64,000 bases of DNA. Source: Halomonas sp. I5-271120. GTDB taxonomy: Bacteria; Pseudomonadota; Gammaproteobacteria; Pseudomonadales; Halomonadaceae. The position numbers and the translations under genes were made by a program. This document shows positions 44,325 through 53,538 of the stretch, in pieces (positions within the stretch are counted from its first letter, which is position 1; the number at the start of each line of letters is the position of its first letter). The DNA lies in contig NZ_CP130701.1 in assembly GCF_030553075.1 (NCBI RefSeq), positions 3,224,001-3,288,000 on the forward strand, written 5' to 3'. A model generated the notes under the pieces. That model was not told the origin of the DNA, did not search any database, and saw nothing but the letters and a program-made list of their open reading frames with translations.

Positions 44325-45326
44325 TTATTCCTTCGCGTCGCGGTAGTTCTGGAGAATCTGCATGCCCTGCGGGCCGGCGCGATCGACCCACTCTTCGGTC
44401 ATCATGCTGCCGATGTCTTGTAGCGCCTTGGCCAGTTCGGGGCTTGGCTCGCTGACGGTGATGCCGTTCTCCTTGAGGGTTGCCAGGGCATCCTGGGTCT
44501 CCTGGCGGCTCATGTCCCAGCCGCGCTGCTCGGCTGTCTTCGCTGCCTCCAGCACGGTCTGCTGAGTCGCCTCATCCAGGCGCGAGAAGGCACGTTCACT
44601 GACGATCACCATGTTCTTGGGTAGCCACAGCTGGGCGTGGTTGAAGTGGCTCAGATAGTCCCAGGCCTTGGTGTCGGCGCCGGTGGCCGGCGAGGTCACC
44701 ATGGCATCGACGCGGCCGGTGCTGAAGGCGGTGGGGATGTCCGGCACCTCGATTTGGGTCGGCACGGCATTGGCCAGGCTCGCCAGGCGCTCGCTTGACG
44801 TGTTGTAGGCGCGCATCTTGAGGTTGCGCAGATCCTCGATCTTCTCGATCTTATCCTGGGTGTAGATACCCTGGGGTGGCCAGGGTACGGCGAACAGCAG
44901 GCGCAGCCCCTGTTTCTCTAGCTCCTCGCCAATGATCTCGCGAGAGGCCTCCCACAGTGTCCAGGCGTCTTCGTAGTTGGCTGCCAGATAGGGCACCGAG
45001 TCGACCTCGAAGACCGGATTCTCGTTGGCCAGACGCGACATGATCAGCTCGCCCGCCGGCACGATGCCGCGACGGACCGAGTTCTTGATCTCGGCATGAT
45101 CGATCAGCGAGCCGTTGGAGTGCACGGTGATATCGAGCTCGCCGTCGGTGGCTTCGCGTACGTCATCGGCAAATTCGCGAATGTTCACGGTATGGAAAGT
45201 GCGATCACCGTAAGGGGTTGGCATGTCCCATTCGGTGGCGGCCTGGGCGCTGGTGGCAAGCGTCAGGCTAGCGGCGGCAACACCGAGGCTGGCGAGACTT
45301 GCGCTGGCAAAGGTCTTGGCGGTCAT
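44325..45326 (-). CDS. dctP: TRAP transporter substrate-binding protein (DctP family)
   Basis: A periplasmic binding protein of 333 residues. The start at 45326 has GAGGA upstream and gives a normal signal peptide ending at AQAA before TEWDMPTPYG. Family motifs: IPAGELIMSRL-like segment, LKMRAYNTSSERLASLANAVPTQIEVPDIPTAFSTGRVDAM, where the Arg in LKMR normally binds the substrate carboxylate. The neighbouring glutarate genes suggest a C5-dicarboxylate such as glutarate or 2-hydroxyglutarate as ligand; that is inference. Confidence 0.92.
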   Translation of the reverse strand: MTAKTFASASLASLGVAAASLTLATSAQAATEWDMPTPYGDRTFHTVNIREFADDVREATDGELDITVHSNGSLIDHAEIKNSVRRGIVPAGELIMSRLANENPVFEVDSVPYLAANYEDAWTLWEASREIIGEELEKQGLRLLFAVPWPPQGIYTQDKIEKIEDLRNLKMRAYNTSSERLASLANAVPTQIEVPDIPTAFSTGRVDAMVTSPATGADTKAWDYLSHFNHAQLWLPKNMVIVSERAFSRLDEATQQTVLEAAKTAEQRGWDMSRQETQDALATLKENGITVSEPSPELAKALQDIGSMMTEEWVDRAGPQGMQILQNYRDAKE

Positions 45327-45659
45327 CGAAAAATCCTCATTGTTATTGGCGAGGTTATTGTCGGGGGCATCGGTACATGGCCAAGCATCGCATGGATACG
45401 GCGAAACCAATGTACGAGAGGAAGCCTAGGTCGAGATAGTTGCCCGCGTCAACGATGTTTCGACTCTTTGGCAGCGTTTTAACAATAAAATATAGATAAA
45501 TTATTTTTCTGAATGCGGCGAGAGCGAGAGCGAGAGAGAGGGCGAGGATGTTGCTAAAGGGGGGAAGGCCCCGCCACGCCAGCTTGTGTATCGCGAGAGG
45601 CGGGGGGAGCAGAGGTGCATTGGGCGCTGACGCTGGCCCGGTAAGCTGGAGGCAGGGAG
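45327..45659. other. Intergenic region upstream of dctP
   Basis: No gene is seen in these 333 bases. There is an AT-rich stretch (about 45475-45515) suitable for the dctP promoter and a purine-rich simple repeat of GAGAGC units (about 45519-45545). A G/C-rich inverted segment near 45555-45575 may end the csiR transcript. Confidence 0.55.
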
Positions 45660-46394
45660 TCAGACCAGTCCGCGGGCCTTCATCAGGTCGGTAATGATCG
45701 GCACTGGCGTCATGATGTGATCGCGAGTCAGGTCGCCGGCCCGCTTGGCATCGCGGGCGAGTATCGCATCGACGAGGTCGGCATGTTCCTGGCGTTTGGC
45801 AGCCAGAGCTCGGTCGGAAAATACCGTCTGGCAGAGCCATAGGTGGCGATAGCGAGCGGCCTGGTCGAATAGGCTTTCTCGGGCCATCAGCAGCTGGCGC
45901 GAGCCACAGCCGGCGACCAGGGCGCTGTGGAATGCCTGGTGTCGCCTGTCCCAGACATCGAGCATTTCATCCGGACCATGTACCTCGGCCACCTTGGCCA
46001 GCGTGTGGGCCTTGGCCAGTATCTCTGCCTCCCAGGTGTCGTCGCCGCGTTCGATTGAAAGTTGCACCAGCATGGCTTCGAGCTGGGCCCGGGCATCATA
46101 GATATCTTCAAGTTCCTCGATCGACATTGGGGCCACGCGATAGCCGCGCTGGCTGATGGCCACCACCATGTGCTCGGATACCAGCTGTGACAGGGCTTCA
46201 CGCAGGGGGCTGATGCCAAGCGCATATCGCTCCTTCAGGCGGCTCATCAAGAGCTTCTCACCCGGCTGGTAGATCCCACAAATAATGTCCTGCTTGAGCC
46301 AGGCATAGGCGCTGATGCCCATGTTCTGACGAGGCCCTTCTTGCCGGGCGCTGCTCTGGCGTGGGGCGTTGTCCTTGGGTGGGGAGTGATCCAT
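45660..46394 (-). CDS. csiR: GntR-family regulator CsiR (GlaR), repressor of glutarate catabolism
   Basis: 244 residues. An N-terminal winged helix (GEKLLMSRLKERYALGISPLREALSQLVSEHMV) and a C-terminal FCD ligand domain (DARAQLEAMLVQLSIERG, HQAFHSALVAGCGSRQLL, RARYRHLWL-like) match E. coli CsiR along the whole length. CsiR represses csiD/glaH and is relieved by glutarate. It has about 20 extra N-terminal residues compared with E. coli; a start at 46322 is possible. It is divergent from glaH, and the shared region holds a strong palindrome. Confidence 0.93.
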   Translation of the reverse strand: MDHSPPKDNAPRQSSARQEGPRQNMGISAYAWLKQDIICGIYQPGEKLLMSRLKERYALGISPLREALSQLVSEHMVVAISQRGYRVAPMSIEELEDIYDARAQLEAMLVQLSIERGDDTWEAEILAKAHTLAKVAEVHGPDEMLDVWDRRHQAFHSALVAGCGSRQLLMARESLFDQAARYRHLWLCQTVFSDRALAAKRQEHADLVDAILARDAKRAGDLTRDHIMTPVPIITDLMKARGLV

Positions 46395-46489
46395 TGGCGC
46401 TATCCATCGCGAGGTGATGACAATATCTACATGATACCCAATCCGACGGTAACGAGCATATCGTCCCGGGCGCTGTTATTTTTGACGAA

Positions 46490-46515
46490 ATATAAAAACG
46501 TCGACATTTTTGTAT
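46490..46515. promoter_or_regulatory. AT-rich 26-bp imperfect palindrome, candidate CsiR operator
   Basis: The dyad is centred on GTCGAC (46500-46505) with A5 and T5 arms and two mismatched pairs. It contains AAAA-N5-ACAT, the reverse complement of the ATGT-N5-TTTT element reported for E. coli CsiR (from memory). It lies between divergent csiR and glaH and overlaps the -35 box of the glaH promoter, where a repressor would block transcription. Confidence 0.65.
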
Positions 46516-46529
46516 ATTGTGGCTATTAT
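46501..46529 (+). promoter_or_regulatory. Candidate sigma-70 promoter of glaH
   Basis: TCGACA at 46501-46506 and TATTAT at 46524-46529 are 17 bases apart, about 100 bases before the glaH start codon. The -35 box falls in the centre of the palindrome. Confidence 0.5.
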
Positions 46530-46630
46530 TTGGTTTGTCCATGCATCAAAAGCTCAGGTTAAAAGGCTCGTGCATGCCCTGAGTGGCTTGTGGACCGCTT
46601 TTATTATGATGATTTGCTCTGGAGGTTCCG

Positions 46631-47611
46631 ATGACTGTCTTGACCCAGTTCGACGCGACTGCCGTGCCGGCCCCTCAGGCGCTAGAAGGCTTCACCCTCA
46701 CGCCTTCTGACCAGTCGCCGCGCCTGCTTGAGCTGACGCTGTCTCGCGAGGTGGTCGATGCCTTTGTCAGTGCCGTGGCCGAGTGGCCGGTGCAGGCACT
46801 GGAATACAAGTCTTTTCTGCGTTTTCGCATTGCGCGCATTCTCGATGATCTGTGCAGCAACACCCTGCAGCCGTTGCTGATCAACACATTGGCTGATCGC
46901 CGAACGGGCGGCCTTTTGGTCACTCCGGAGGGCCTTAACCAGGTCGAGCAGGCCGAGGACATGGTCAAGGTATCCACTGCGGTAGCGCATCTGATGGGGC
47001 GTTCCAACTTCGATGCCATGAGCGGTCAGTATTACGCTCGCTTCGTAGTCAAGAACGTGGATGAGTCGGACAGCTACCTGCGGCAGCCGCATCGGGTCAT
47101 GGAACTGCACAATGACGGTACCTTCGTCGAGCAGGACACGGATTATGTGCTGATGATGAAGCTCGACGAGCAGCACATGGAGGGAGGGAATTCGCTGCTG
47201 CTGCATCTCGACGACTGGGAGCACCTGGCGCATTTCTATCATCATCCGCTGGCGCGTCGTGAGATGCGCTGGACGGCGCCACCCAGCAAGCGAGTCGACA
47301 AGGACATCTACCATGCGGTATTCGATGTCGACCGCGACGGTCTGCCGGTCATGTCCTACATCGATCAGTTCGTGCAGCCCAAGGACTTCGAGGAAGGCAA
47401 CTGGCTGGCCGACCTCTCCGATTCGCTTGAGAACAGTGCGCATCGGTTGTCGGTACCCGTGCCGGTTGGTAGCTTTCTGTTAATCAACAACCATTATTGG
47501 CTGCATGGCCGTGACCGTTTTACGCCGCATCCTCAACTGCGTCGTGAACTGATGCGCCAGCGGGGGTACTTCACCCATGCCAATACGTTGCGCCAGTCGC
47601 GTCAGCGCTAG
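46631..47611 (+). CDS. glaH: Glutarate 2-hydroxylase GlaH (CsiD)
   Basis: An iron(II)/2-oxoglutarate-dependent oxygenase that turns glutarate into L-2-hydroxyglutarate. 326 residues. Iron ligands are at His160 and Asp162 (in MELHNDGTF) and His292 (in [11 protein letters not shown]), the same numbers as in the E. coli enzyme, with Arg residues near 309 for 2-oxoglutarate. GGAGG lies 7 bases before the ATG. lhgO follows on the same strand, giving the two-step route from lysine-derived glutarate to 2-oxoglutarate. Confidence 0.96.
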   Translation: MTVLTQFDATAVPAPQALEGFTLTPSDQSPRLLELTLSREVVDAFVSAVAEWPVQALEYKSFLRFRIARILDDLCSNTLQPLLINTLADRRTGGLLVTPEGLNQVEQAEDMVKVSTAVAHLMGRSNFDAMSGQYYARFVVKNVDESDSYLRQPHRVMELHNDGTFVEQDTDYVLMMKLDEQHMEGGNSLLLHLDDWEHLAHFYHHPLARREMRWTAPPSKRVDKDIYHAVFDVDRDGLPVMSYIDQFVQPKDFEEGNWLADLSDSLENSAHRLSVPVPVGSFLLINNHYWLHGRDRFTPHPQLRRELMRQRGYFTHANTLRQSRQR

Positions 47612-47676
47612 ACTTTGTCTGAACACTATTCGGCGGGCGTCAAAAGCACGACATTCCCAACAGCGAGGAAATGCCG

Positions 47677-48879
47677 GTGTACGATTTCATCATTCTGGGC
47701 GGCGGCATTCTGGGCATGTCCACCGCCATGCAGTTGGCCAAGGCCTATCCTGATTGCCGTCTGTTACTGGTCGAGAAGGAAGCCGGCGCGGCCCAACACC
47801 AGACTGGCCACAACAGTGGCGTTATCCATGCCGGTGTCTATTACACGCCGGGCAGCCTGAAGGCGCGCTTCTGTCTCGAAGGCAATCGCGCTACCAAGGA
47901 TTTTTGCGATGCCCAGGGCATCCGCTATGACGAATGCGGCAAGCTGCTGGTCGCCACCAATGCGCTGGAAATGGAGCGCATGCAGGCGCTGTGGGAGCGC
48001 ACCGCCGCCAATGGTCTCGAGCGAGAGTGGCTGGATGGCGATGCGCTGCATGAGCGGGAACCCAACATTACCGGTATTGGCGGTATTTTTGTGCCGTCGA
48101 GCGGCATCGTCGACTATGGCGCAGTGACGCGGGCAATGGCTGCCGAGTTCGAGCGGTTGGGCGGCGAGATTCGTTATTCCACCGAGGTGAGAGGCATTCA
48201 GGAGCGTTCCCGGGAGGTGGTCGTGCAAACCTCCCAGGGAGATATCGCCGGCAAGTTTCTGGTGACCTGCTCGGGGTTGATGGCTGACAGGGTGGTGCGC
48301 ATGTTGGGCGAGACCCCAGGGTTTACCATCTGCCCCTTCCGTGGCGAATACTATCGTCTGCCCGAGAAGCATAACCACATCGTCAATCACCTGATCTACC
48401 CAATCCCCAACCCGGCCATGCCGTTTCTGGGGGTGCACCTGACCCGAATGATCGATGGCAGCGTCACGGTGGGGCCCAACGCGGTGCTGGCGCTCAAGCG
48501 CGAGGGGTATCGCAAGAGCGATGTCTCGTTGACTGACATGGCACGGATGTTCACTCACCCCGGCATCCTCAAGGTGCTAAAGGCCAACCTGCGCCCGGGG
48601 CTGATCGAAATGAAGAACTCCCTCTATAAGCAGGGCTATCTGGAAGAGGTTCGCAAGTACTGCCCGAGCCTCACGGCGGATGATCTCGAGCCTCACCCGG
48701 CCGGTGTGCGGGCGCAGGCGGTATCCCGTGAGGGCAAGCTGATCGACGACTTCCTGTTCGTCGACACGCGGCGCACGGTCAACGTCTGCAACGCGCCTTC
48801 GCCGGCGGCCACCTCAGCGCTGCCGATCGGCGAATACATCGTCGATCGGGTCAAGGAACGCCTGGCTGACGTGTGCTGA
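47677..48879 (+). CDS. lhgO: L-2-hydroxyglutarate dehydrogenase LhgO
   Basis: An FAD enzyme at the inner membrane that oxidises L-2-hydroxyglutarate to 2-oxoglutarate and passes electrons to quinone. The N-terminal dinucleotide fold IILGGGILGMSTAMQL and the family motif HQTGHNSGVIHAGVYY are clear; the C-terminus has GVRAQAV and the NVCNAPSPAATSALPIG segment. The GTG at 47677 gives MYDF, as in E. coli, with GAGG 9 bases upstream; an ATG two codons earlier has only 3 bases spacing. It forms an operon with glaH (gap 65 bases) and converges with the SulP gene. Confidence 0.95.
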   Translation: MYDFIILGGGILGMSTAMQLAKAYPDCRLLLVEKEAGAAQHQTGHNSGVIHAGVYYTPGSLKARFCLEGNRATKDFCDAQGIRYDECGKLLVATNALEMERMQALWERTAANGLEREWLDGDALHEREPNITGIGGIFVPSSGIVDYGAVTRAMAAEFERLGGEIRYSTEVRGIQERSREVVVQTSQGDIAGKFLVTCSGLMADRVVRMLGETPGFTICPFRGEYYRLPEKHNHIVNHLIYPIPNPAMPFLGVHLTRMIDGSVTVGPNAVLALKREGYRKSDVSLTDMARMFTHPGILKVLKANLRPGLIEMKNSLYKQGYLEEVRKYCPSLTADDLEPHPAGVRAQAVSREGKLIDDFLFVDTRRTVNVCNAPSPAATSALPIGEYIVDRVKERLADVC

Positions 48880-48907
48880 GCCGAGGTGTGGAGCGGGGCG
48901 TTGGCGC

Positions 48908-50620
48908 TCAGTCCGCGCGCTGACGTAGCTCGCACCAGGCCGCATAGGTACTGAGGAAGACTCGGCCGCTAAGGCTTTCCAGCAGGTCGCTCTGCTTGAG
49001 CTTGTCCATCACCGGCCCTTTGACCTCAGCGAGGTGCAGGGTGACCTCGGAATCCTTGAGGCGCTCATTGATGGCATCGAGGCTCTCGAGGGCCGAGGCG
49101 TCGATCAGGTTGACCGCCGAGCAAATCAGGACGACATGCTCGACCTCAGGCCGGTTGGCGATCAGGGCGTAGACGGTGTCTTCCAGATAGCGGGCATTGG
49201 CGAAGTAGAGGCTCTCATCGATGCGCAGCAGGGCCACATGGCTGTCGCTCTCGACGTCATGACGGGTGATATTGCGGAAATGTTCGGTTCCCGGCACGCG
49301 CCCGACCAAGGCACTGTGGGGGCGGCTGGTGCGATACAGGAAAAGGCCGATCGACAGCGCTACCCCGGCGATGATGCCCGCTTCGACGCCTTCGACCAGG
49401 GTCAACAGTATGGTGGCTGCCATGGCGGTGAAGTCGCTACGCGAATAGCGCCAGGTCTGGCGGATCATCTTCACGTCGACGAGAGTCAGGATCGATACCG
49501 TGATGGTGGCGGCCAGGGTGGCCACCGGCAGGTGGTAGAGCAGCGGCGTCAACGCCACGGTCACCAGGGCAATGCCGATAGCCGCGATGGTGCCGGCAGC
49601 AGGGGTCTGAGCGCCGGCATCGAAGTTGATCACGGTGCGAGAGAGCCCACCGGTGACCGGCATGCCCGCTGACACGGCGGCGGCGATATTGGCCGTGCCC
49701 AGCCCGATCAGCTCCTGATTGGGCGAAATACGCTGGCGGCGCTTGGCGGCCAGCATCTGGCCCATGGACACCGACTCGACGAATCCGACTACGCTCAGCA
49801 GCAGGGCGGGTACCAGCAGTTCGTGCCACAGGGACAGATCGAGGACCGGCAGCGTCAGGGGCGGTAAACCGCGGGGAATGTCGCCGACCACGGCGACGCC
49901 CTGGTTGGCGAGATCGAAGCGCCAGGTCACTAGCGTGGTCAATATCACGGCAAACACCGGCCCAGCCTTGGCCAGCAGATCGGCGGCGCCGGCGGGCAGG
50001 CCGATCGCGCGCAGGCCCTGGCGGCCGCGGCGGCGCATCAGCACCAGAAAAGCGAGGCTCCCGGATCCGATGGCAAGCGTCGCGGCATGCGTATCGGTCA
50101 CGCTCGTGATCAGGTTCGGTAACAGCTCGGCGACGGTAAAGCCCGGCGCGGAGATGCCTAGGAGGTTGGCGACCTGGCTGGTTGCGATCAATAACCCCGA
50201 TGCCGTAAGAAAGCCGGAAATCACCGGGTGGCTGAGGAAATTGGCGAAGAAGCCAAGCTTGAGGGCCCCCATCAGCGTCAGCATCAGACCCGAAAGCAGG
50301 GCCAGCACCATGGCCGCCTGCAGATATTCCGCGCTGCCGACTACCGCTACGGGCGCCAGGGCAGCGCCGGTCATCAGGGCAAGAATCGCGACCGGACCCA
50401 CCGCCAGGGTGCGGCTGGTCCCGAACAGCGTATAGGCCAGTAGCGGCAGTATGCTGGCATAGAGCCCGACCACCGGCGGCAGCCCGGCGATGATGGCATA
50501 GGCCAGCGACTGCGGGATGACCATGATGCTCACGATGATGCCGGCCACCAGATCGGCCGCAAACAGGCGGCTCGTGTAATGAGGAAGCCAGGTCAGGATG
50601 GGCAGGTAGCGCTTCAGCAT
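48908..50620 (-). CDS. SulP-family anion transporter with STAS domain
   Basis: 570 residues. The membrane part (about 1-400) has the SulP pattern: ADLVAGIIVSIMVIPQSLAYAIIAGLPPVVGLYAS at the first helices and a mid-protein GGLSRTVINFDAGAQTPAAG signature. A cytoplasmic STAS domain closes it (about 430-560; VVLICSAVNLIDASALESLD). Substrates in this family include sulfate, bicarbonate and dicarboxylates; the sequence does not decide. rarD lies 6 bases upstream on the same strand, so the two are likely co-transcribed. Confidence 0.93.
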   Translation of the reverse strand: MLKRYLPILTWLPHYTSRLFAADLVAGIIVSIMVIPQSLAYAIIAGLPPVVGLYASILPLLAYTLFGTSRTLAVGPVAILALMTGAALAPVAVVGSAEYLQAAMVLALLSGLMLTLMGALKLGFFANFLSHPVISGFLTASGLLIATSQVANLLGISAPGFTVAELLPNLITSVTDTHAATLAIGSGSLAFLVLMRRRGRQGLRAIGLPAGAADLLAKAGPVFAVILTTLVTWRFDLANQGVAVVGDIPRGLPPLTLPVLDLSLWHELLVPALLLSVVGFVESVSMGQMLAAKRRQRISPNQELIGLGTANIAAAVSAGMPVTGGLSRTVINFDAGAQTPAAGTIAAIGIALVTVALTPLLYHLPVATLAATITVSILTLVDVKMIRQTWRYSRSDFTAMAATILLTLVEGVEAGIIAGVALSIGLFLYRTSRPHSALVGRVPGTEHFRNITRHDVESDSHVALLRIDESLYFANARYLEDTVYALIANRPEVEHVVLICSAVNLIDASALESLDAINERLKDSEVTLHLAEVKGPVMDKLKQSDLLESLSGRVFLSTYAAWCELRQRAD

Positions 50621-50626
50621 GGGGCT

Positions 50627-51556
50627 CTACTTTTGGCTGGCAGCGGCGGGAGCAGTGCGGGCGCGAGACGACCAGGCCGACCATGAGTATAGCGCAAGGC
50701 CCACCCAGATCAGCAGAAAGCTCGCCAGTTGCAGCGGTGCCAGAGGTTCATGGAACACCAGCAGGGCGATGCCAAACTGGATGCTCGGGTTGATGTACAT
50801 CAGAAAGCCGAGGGTAGCCAGGCGTAGCCGCCGGGCTGCACCGGCAAATGCCAGCAGAGGCAGGGCGGTAATCACCCCGCTGGTGATCAAGAGTGCCGTC
50901 TTGGTCGGGGTTTCCAGGAAGTGTCCGCTGCCCTGGACGCCTAGCCAGGCGACGGCGGCCAGGGCCACTGGGAATAGCAACAGCGTCTCGACGAATAGCC
51001 CCGACAGGCCATCCAGCGGCACCTGTTTGCGCAGCAGGCCATAGGTGCCAAAGGAAAAGGCCAGCGCCAGGGTGATCCAGGGCAGCTCGCCCAGGCCCAC
51101 CAGCTGAATAACGATGGCAATGCCGGCGAGGATGACCGCCACACCCTGCAGGCGGTGCATTCGCTCGCGCAGCACCAGCATGCCCAGCGCCACATTGACC
51201 AGTGGTGTCAAAAAATAGCCGAGACTTGCCTGCAGTACCTGACGGCTTTCCACGGCATAGATGTAGATGCCCCAGTTTATGGCGATCAACACTGCGCAAG
51301 CCAGCACTCGACCGAGGCGTCGGGGCTCTTTTAGAGCGCCGATGACGGGAGACCAGCGCCCCAGCACGCTGACCAGTATCACCAGAAACAGGCATGACCA
51401 GAGCACGCGATGGGGCAGAATCTCGAGAGCCGGCACGCCATCGAGGAGTGCAAAGAACAGCGGGAAACAGCCCCACATCACATAGGCGCCCAGGCCCAGC
51501 GTGACCCCCTTGGCAGCCTCTGGGTCCCGGGGTGAGGAAGTCGTCGTTTGTCCCAT
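50627..51556 (-). CDS. rarD: EamA-family transporter RarD
   Basis: 309 residues with ten predicted membrane helices. RarD features are visible: GAYVMWGCFPLFFALL, EILPHRVLWS, INWGIYIYAVESRQVLQASLGYFLTPLVNVALG and FLMYINPSIQFGIALLVF. It is a drug/metabolite-type exporter or permease of uncertain substrate. It is upstream of the SulP gene with a 6-base gap. Confidence 0.92.
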   Translation of the reverse strand: MGQTTTSSPRDPEAAKGVTLGLGAYVMWGCFPLFFALLDGVPALEILPHRVLWSCLFLVILVSVLGRWSPVIGALKEPRRLGRVLACAVLIAINWGIYIYAVESRQVLQASLGYFLTPLVNVALGMLVLRERMHRLQGVAVILAGIAIVIQLVGLGELPWITLALAFSFGTYGLLRKQVPLDGLSGLFVETLLLFPVALAAVAWLGVQGSGHFLETPTKTALLITSGVITALPLLAFAGAARRLRLATLGFLMYINPSIQFGIALLVFHEPLAPLQLASFLLIWVGLALYSWSAWSSRARTAPAAASQK

Positions 51557-51735
51557 TGCTGCGTCCCTGCCTCGCCTTGGAAAAGCCCTAAGCTAGCATA
51601 ACGCCTTCATCAGCCCCAGCCGATGTTGATGGAACCGGCCCATTCCGGCCCTGTAATCGGCAGGCGCACGACGACACGAGGCGGCCGAGACCGTTACGAT
51701 AGGGAGACACAGGCTTGATCAACGGAGGGCATGGC

Positions 51736-52539
51736 ATGAGCGACTTGAGAACCACTCTGGTGCAGTGCGACCTGCGCTGGGAAGATCCCGAGGCCAATTG
51801 TGAGATGCTCGAGGAACTGCTCGGCGAGCTGGGCTCGGCCGAGACGGATCTGATCGTGCTACCCGAGATGTTCGCGACCGGCTTCACCATGAACTCCAGG
51901 GAAATGGCCGAACCCATGGCCCAGAGCAGAACCGTTGCCTGGCTCAGGCAGCAGGCAAGGTCGCGTGGCTGTGTGGTGACAGGTAGCGTTGCCATCGAAG
52001 ATGACGGCAGCTGTTACAATCGGCTGATATGGGCGCGGCCTGACGGCAGTATCACCCACTATGACAAGCGTCACCTGTTCCGGATGGCCGGGGAGCATGA
52101 ACGCTATGGTGCCGGTGATGAGCGAGTGATCGTCGAGCTCAAGGGCTTCCGTCTGCTGCTGTCAGTCTGTTACGACCTGCGCTTCCCGGTGTGGATGCGT
52201 CAGCATCCGGACCAAGGCGAGCATTTCGAGTACGACGTGCTGTTGTGCATCGCCAACTGGCCGGCCCCGCGCCGCCAGCCGTGGCGGACCCTGCTGGCAG
52301 CCCGAGCGATCGAGAATCTCGCGTTCGTGATCGGCGTCAATCGTGTTGGCGAAGATGCCAAGGGCCTTGCCTATGCTGGCGACTCCATGCTGCTGGACTT
52401 CAAGGGCGAGCCGATCGTCGATCGTCCCCGTGATCAGGCCTTCCTCCACACCGTGACTCTCGAGCGACAGCCGCTCGAGGATTTTCGCGACAAGTTTCCC
52501 GCCTGGCGGGATGCCGATGATTTTGAGGTTTCTTTTTAA
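51736..52539 (+). CDS. Nitrilase-superfamily omega-amidase-like hydrolase
   Basis: 267 residues from the ATG at 51736, which has GGAGGG upstream; the longer frame from TTG at 51715 covers the ribosome site. The Glu-Lys-Cys triad of carbon-nitrogen hydrolases is Glu44 (LPEMFATGF), Lys111 (YDKRHLF) and Cys145 (SVCYDLRFP). These match YafV/Nit2-type omega-amidases, which hydrolyse 2-oxoglutaramate-like compounds in metabolite repair. Its stop overlaps the next start (TAATG), so translation is coupled to the pseudouridine synthase, an unexpected pairing. Confidence 0.92.
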   Translation: MSDLRTTLVQCDLRWEDPEANCEMLEELLGELGSAETDLIVLPEMFATGFTMNSREMAEPMAQSRTVAWLRQQARSRGCVVTGSVAIEDDGSCYNRLIWARPDGSITHYDKRHLFRMAGEHERYGAGDERVIVELKGFRLLLSVCYDLRFPVWMRQHPDQGEHFEYDVLLCIANWPAPRRQPWRTLLAARAIENLAFVIGVNRVGEDAKGLAYAGDSMLLDFKGEPIVDRPRDQAFLHTVTLERQPLEDFRDKFPAWRDADDFEVSF

Positions 52540-53240
52540 TGCGTTTGGACAAGTTTCTCAGCGACACCACCGACCTGACCCGCAGCCTGGCCAAGAAGGC
52601 CATGCATCGGGAAGAAGTCATGGTCGATGGTGTTGTCGTCAAGAACCCGGCTACCCAGGTCGGTTCGCACAACAAGGTAAGCTGGCTGGGCCAGACACTG
52701 GCGCTGGTTGGGGTGCGCTATGTGATGCTGCACAAGCCCGCCGGCGTCGAGTGCAGTGCCCGTCGCGGCCTTTACCCACTGGCACATGAGCTCATCGAGC
52801 TGCCCAAGGCAGAGCGCATGAATACGGTGGGACGCCTGGACGTCGACACCACCGGCCTGGTGCTGATGACTGACGATGGGCAATGGTCGCATCGGATTAC
52901 TTCGCCTAAGCGGCGCTGCGAGAAGGTCTATGAGGTGACCCTCGCCGAGTCGCTGGAAGGTGAGGAGGCCCAGCGCGCGATCGAGGCATTCCAGGAAGGC
53001 GTGCTGCTTAACGGTGAGGAGCAGCCGACCAAGCCGGCTGAGCTGGAGATGCTTGGCTCCCATCAGGCCAGGCTGGTGCTGATCGAAGGCAAGTATCACC
53101 AGGTCAAGCGCATGTTCGCCGCCATTGGTCATCATGTGACGGAACTGAACCGTTCTTCGATCGGCCCGATCGAGCTGGATGCAGCGCTGGCTCCCGGTGA
53201 GTGGCGCCATCTCAGCGAGGAAGAAATCGCCGCTTTTTAA
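52539..53240 (+). CDS. rsuA: RsuA-family rRNA pseudouridine synthase
   Basis: 233 residues. An N-terminal S4 RNA-binding domain (MRLDKFLSDTTDLTRSLAKKAM) precedes the RsuA/RluB/E/F catalytic domain with the nucleophile Asp in GRLDVDTTGLVLMT, and the later KVYEVTL and GKYHQVKRMFAA motifs. The short form and S4 domain favour 16S rRNA position-516 modification (RsuA), but the exact target within the family is not proven. It overlaps the amidase-like gene by one base. Confidence 0.9.
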   Translation: MRLDKFLSDTTDLTRSLAKKAMHREEVMVDGVVVKNPATQVGSHNKVSWLGQTLALVGVRYVMLHKPAGVECSARRGLYPLAHELIELPKAERMNTVGRLDVDTTGLVLMTDDGQWSHRITSPKRRCEKVYEVTLAESLEGEEAQRAIEAFQEGVLLNGEEQPTKPAELEMLGSHQARLVLIEGKYHQVKRMFAAIGHHVTELNRSSIGPIELDAALAPGEWRHLSEEEIAAF

Positions 53241-53360
53241 GGGAATCTACACCGAGCAAGTATACCGTTATCTTACTCGGTATGAAGTCGGTGTAAGAAG
53301 CCTTGAGTGAGTAGTCGTGGTTGAGTGGTTCTGGAAAGGTTGTGATTGAGAGCCTGTGCT

Positions 53361-53435
53361 AGAGAGGCCCCTGGTGGAGAGTTCCTTGATAGAGAGTTCC
53401 TTAATAGAGAGGTCCTTAATAGAGAGGTCCATGCA
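53361..53435. repeat. Five 15-base tandem repeats in an intergenic region
   Basis: Consensus AGAGAGGTCCTTAAT, with units at 53361, 53376, 53391, 53406 and 53421; the last three differ by one or a few bases. The 15-base period keeps frames open, which is why short open frames appear on both strands (about 53268-53537), but none has a ribosome site or recognisable product. The rest of 53241-53538 holds only a weak CCGAG/CTCGG inverted repeat (53252-53280). Confidence 0.85.
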
Positions 53436-53538
53436 AGGAGGGTGAGCAGAGGATATTGGGAGCAAGACCTGCACATAAAAACCAGGGAGAAGGGGCGCTC
53501 TCCGAGAGCGTGGATATCGTTTGGCCCGTCAACTTAGA

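Noticed and set aside
53268..53537. Small proteins on either strand across the 15-base repeat
   Set aside because: The frames are open only because the repeat period is a multiple of three; no start signals or conservation evidence.
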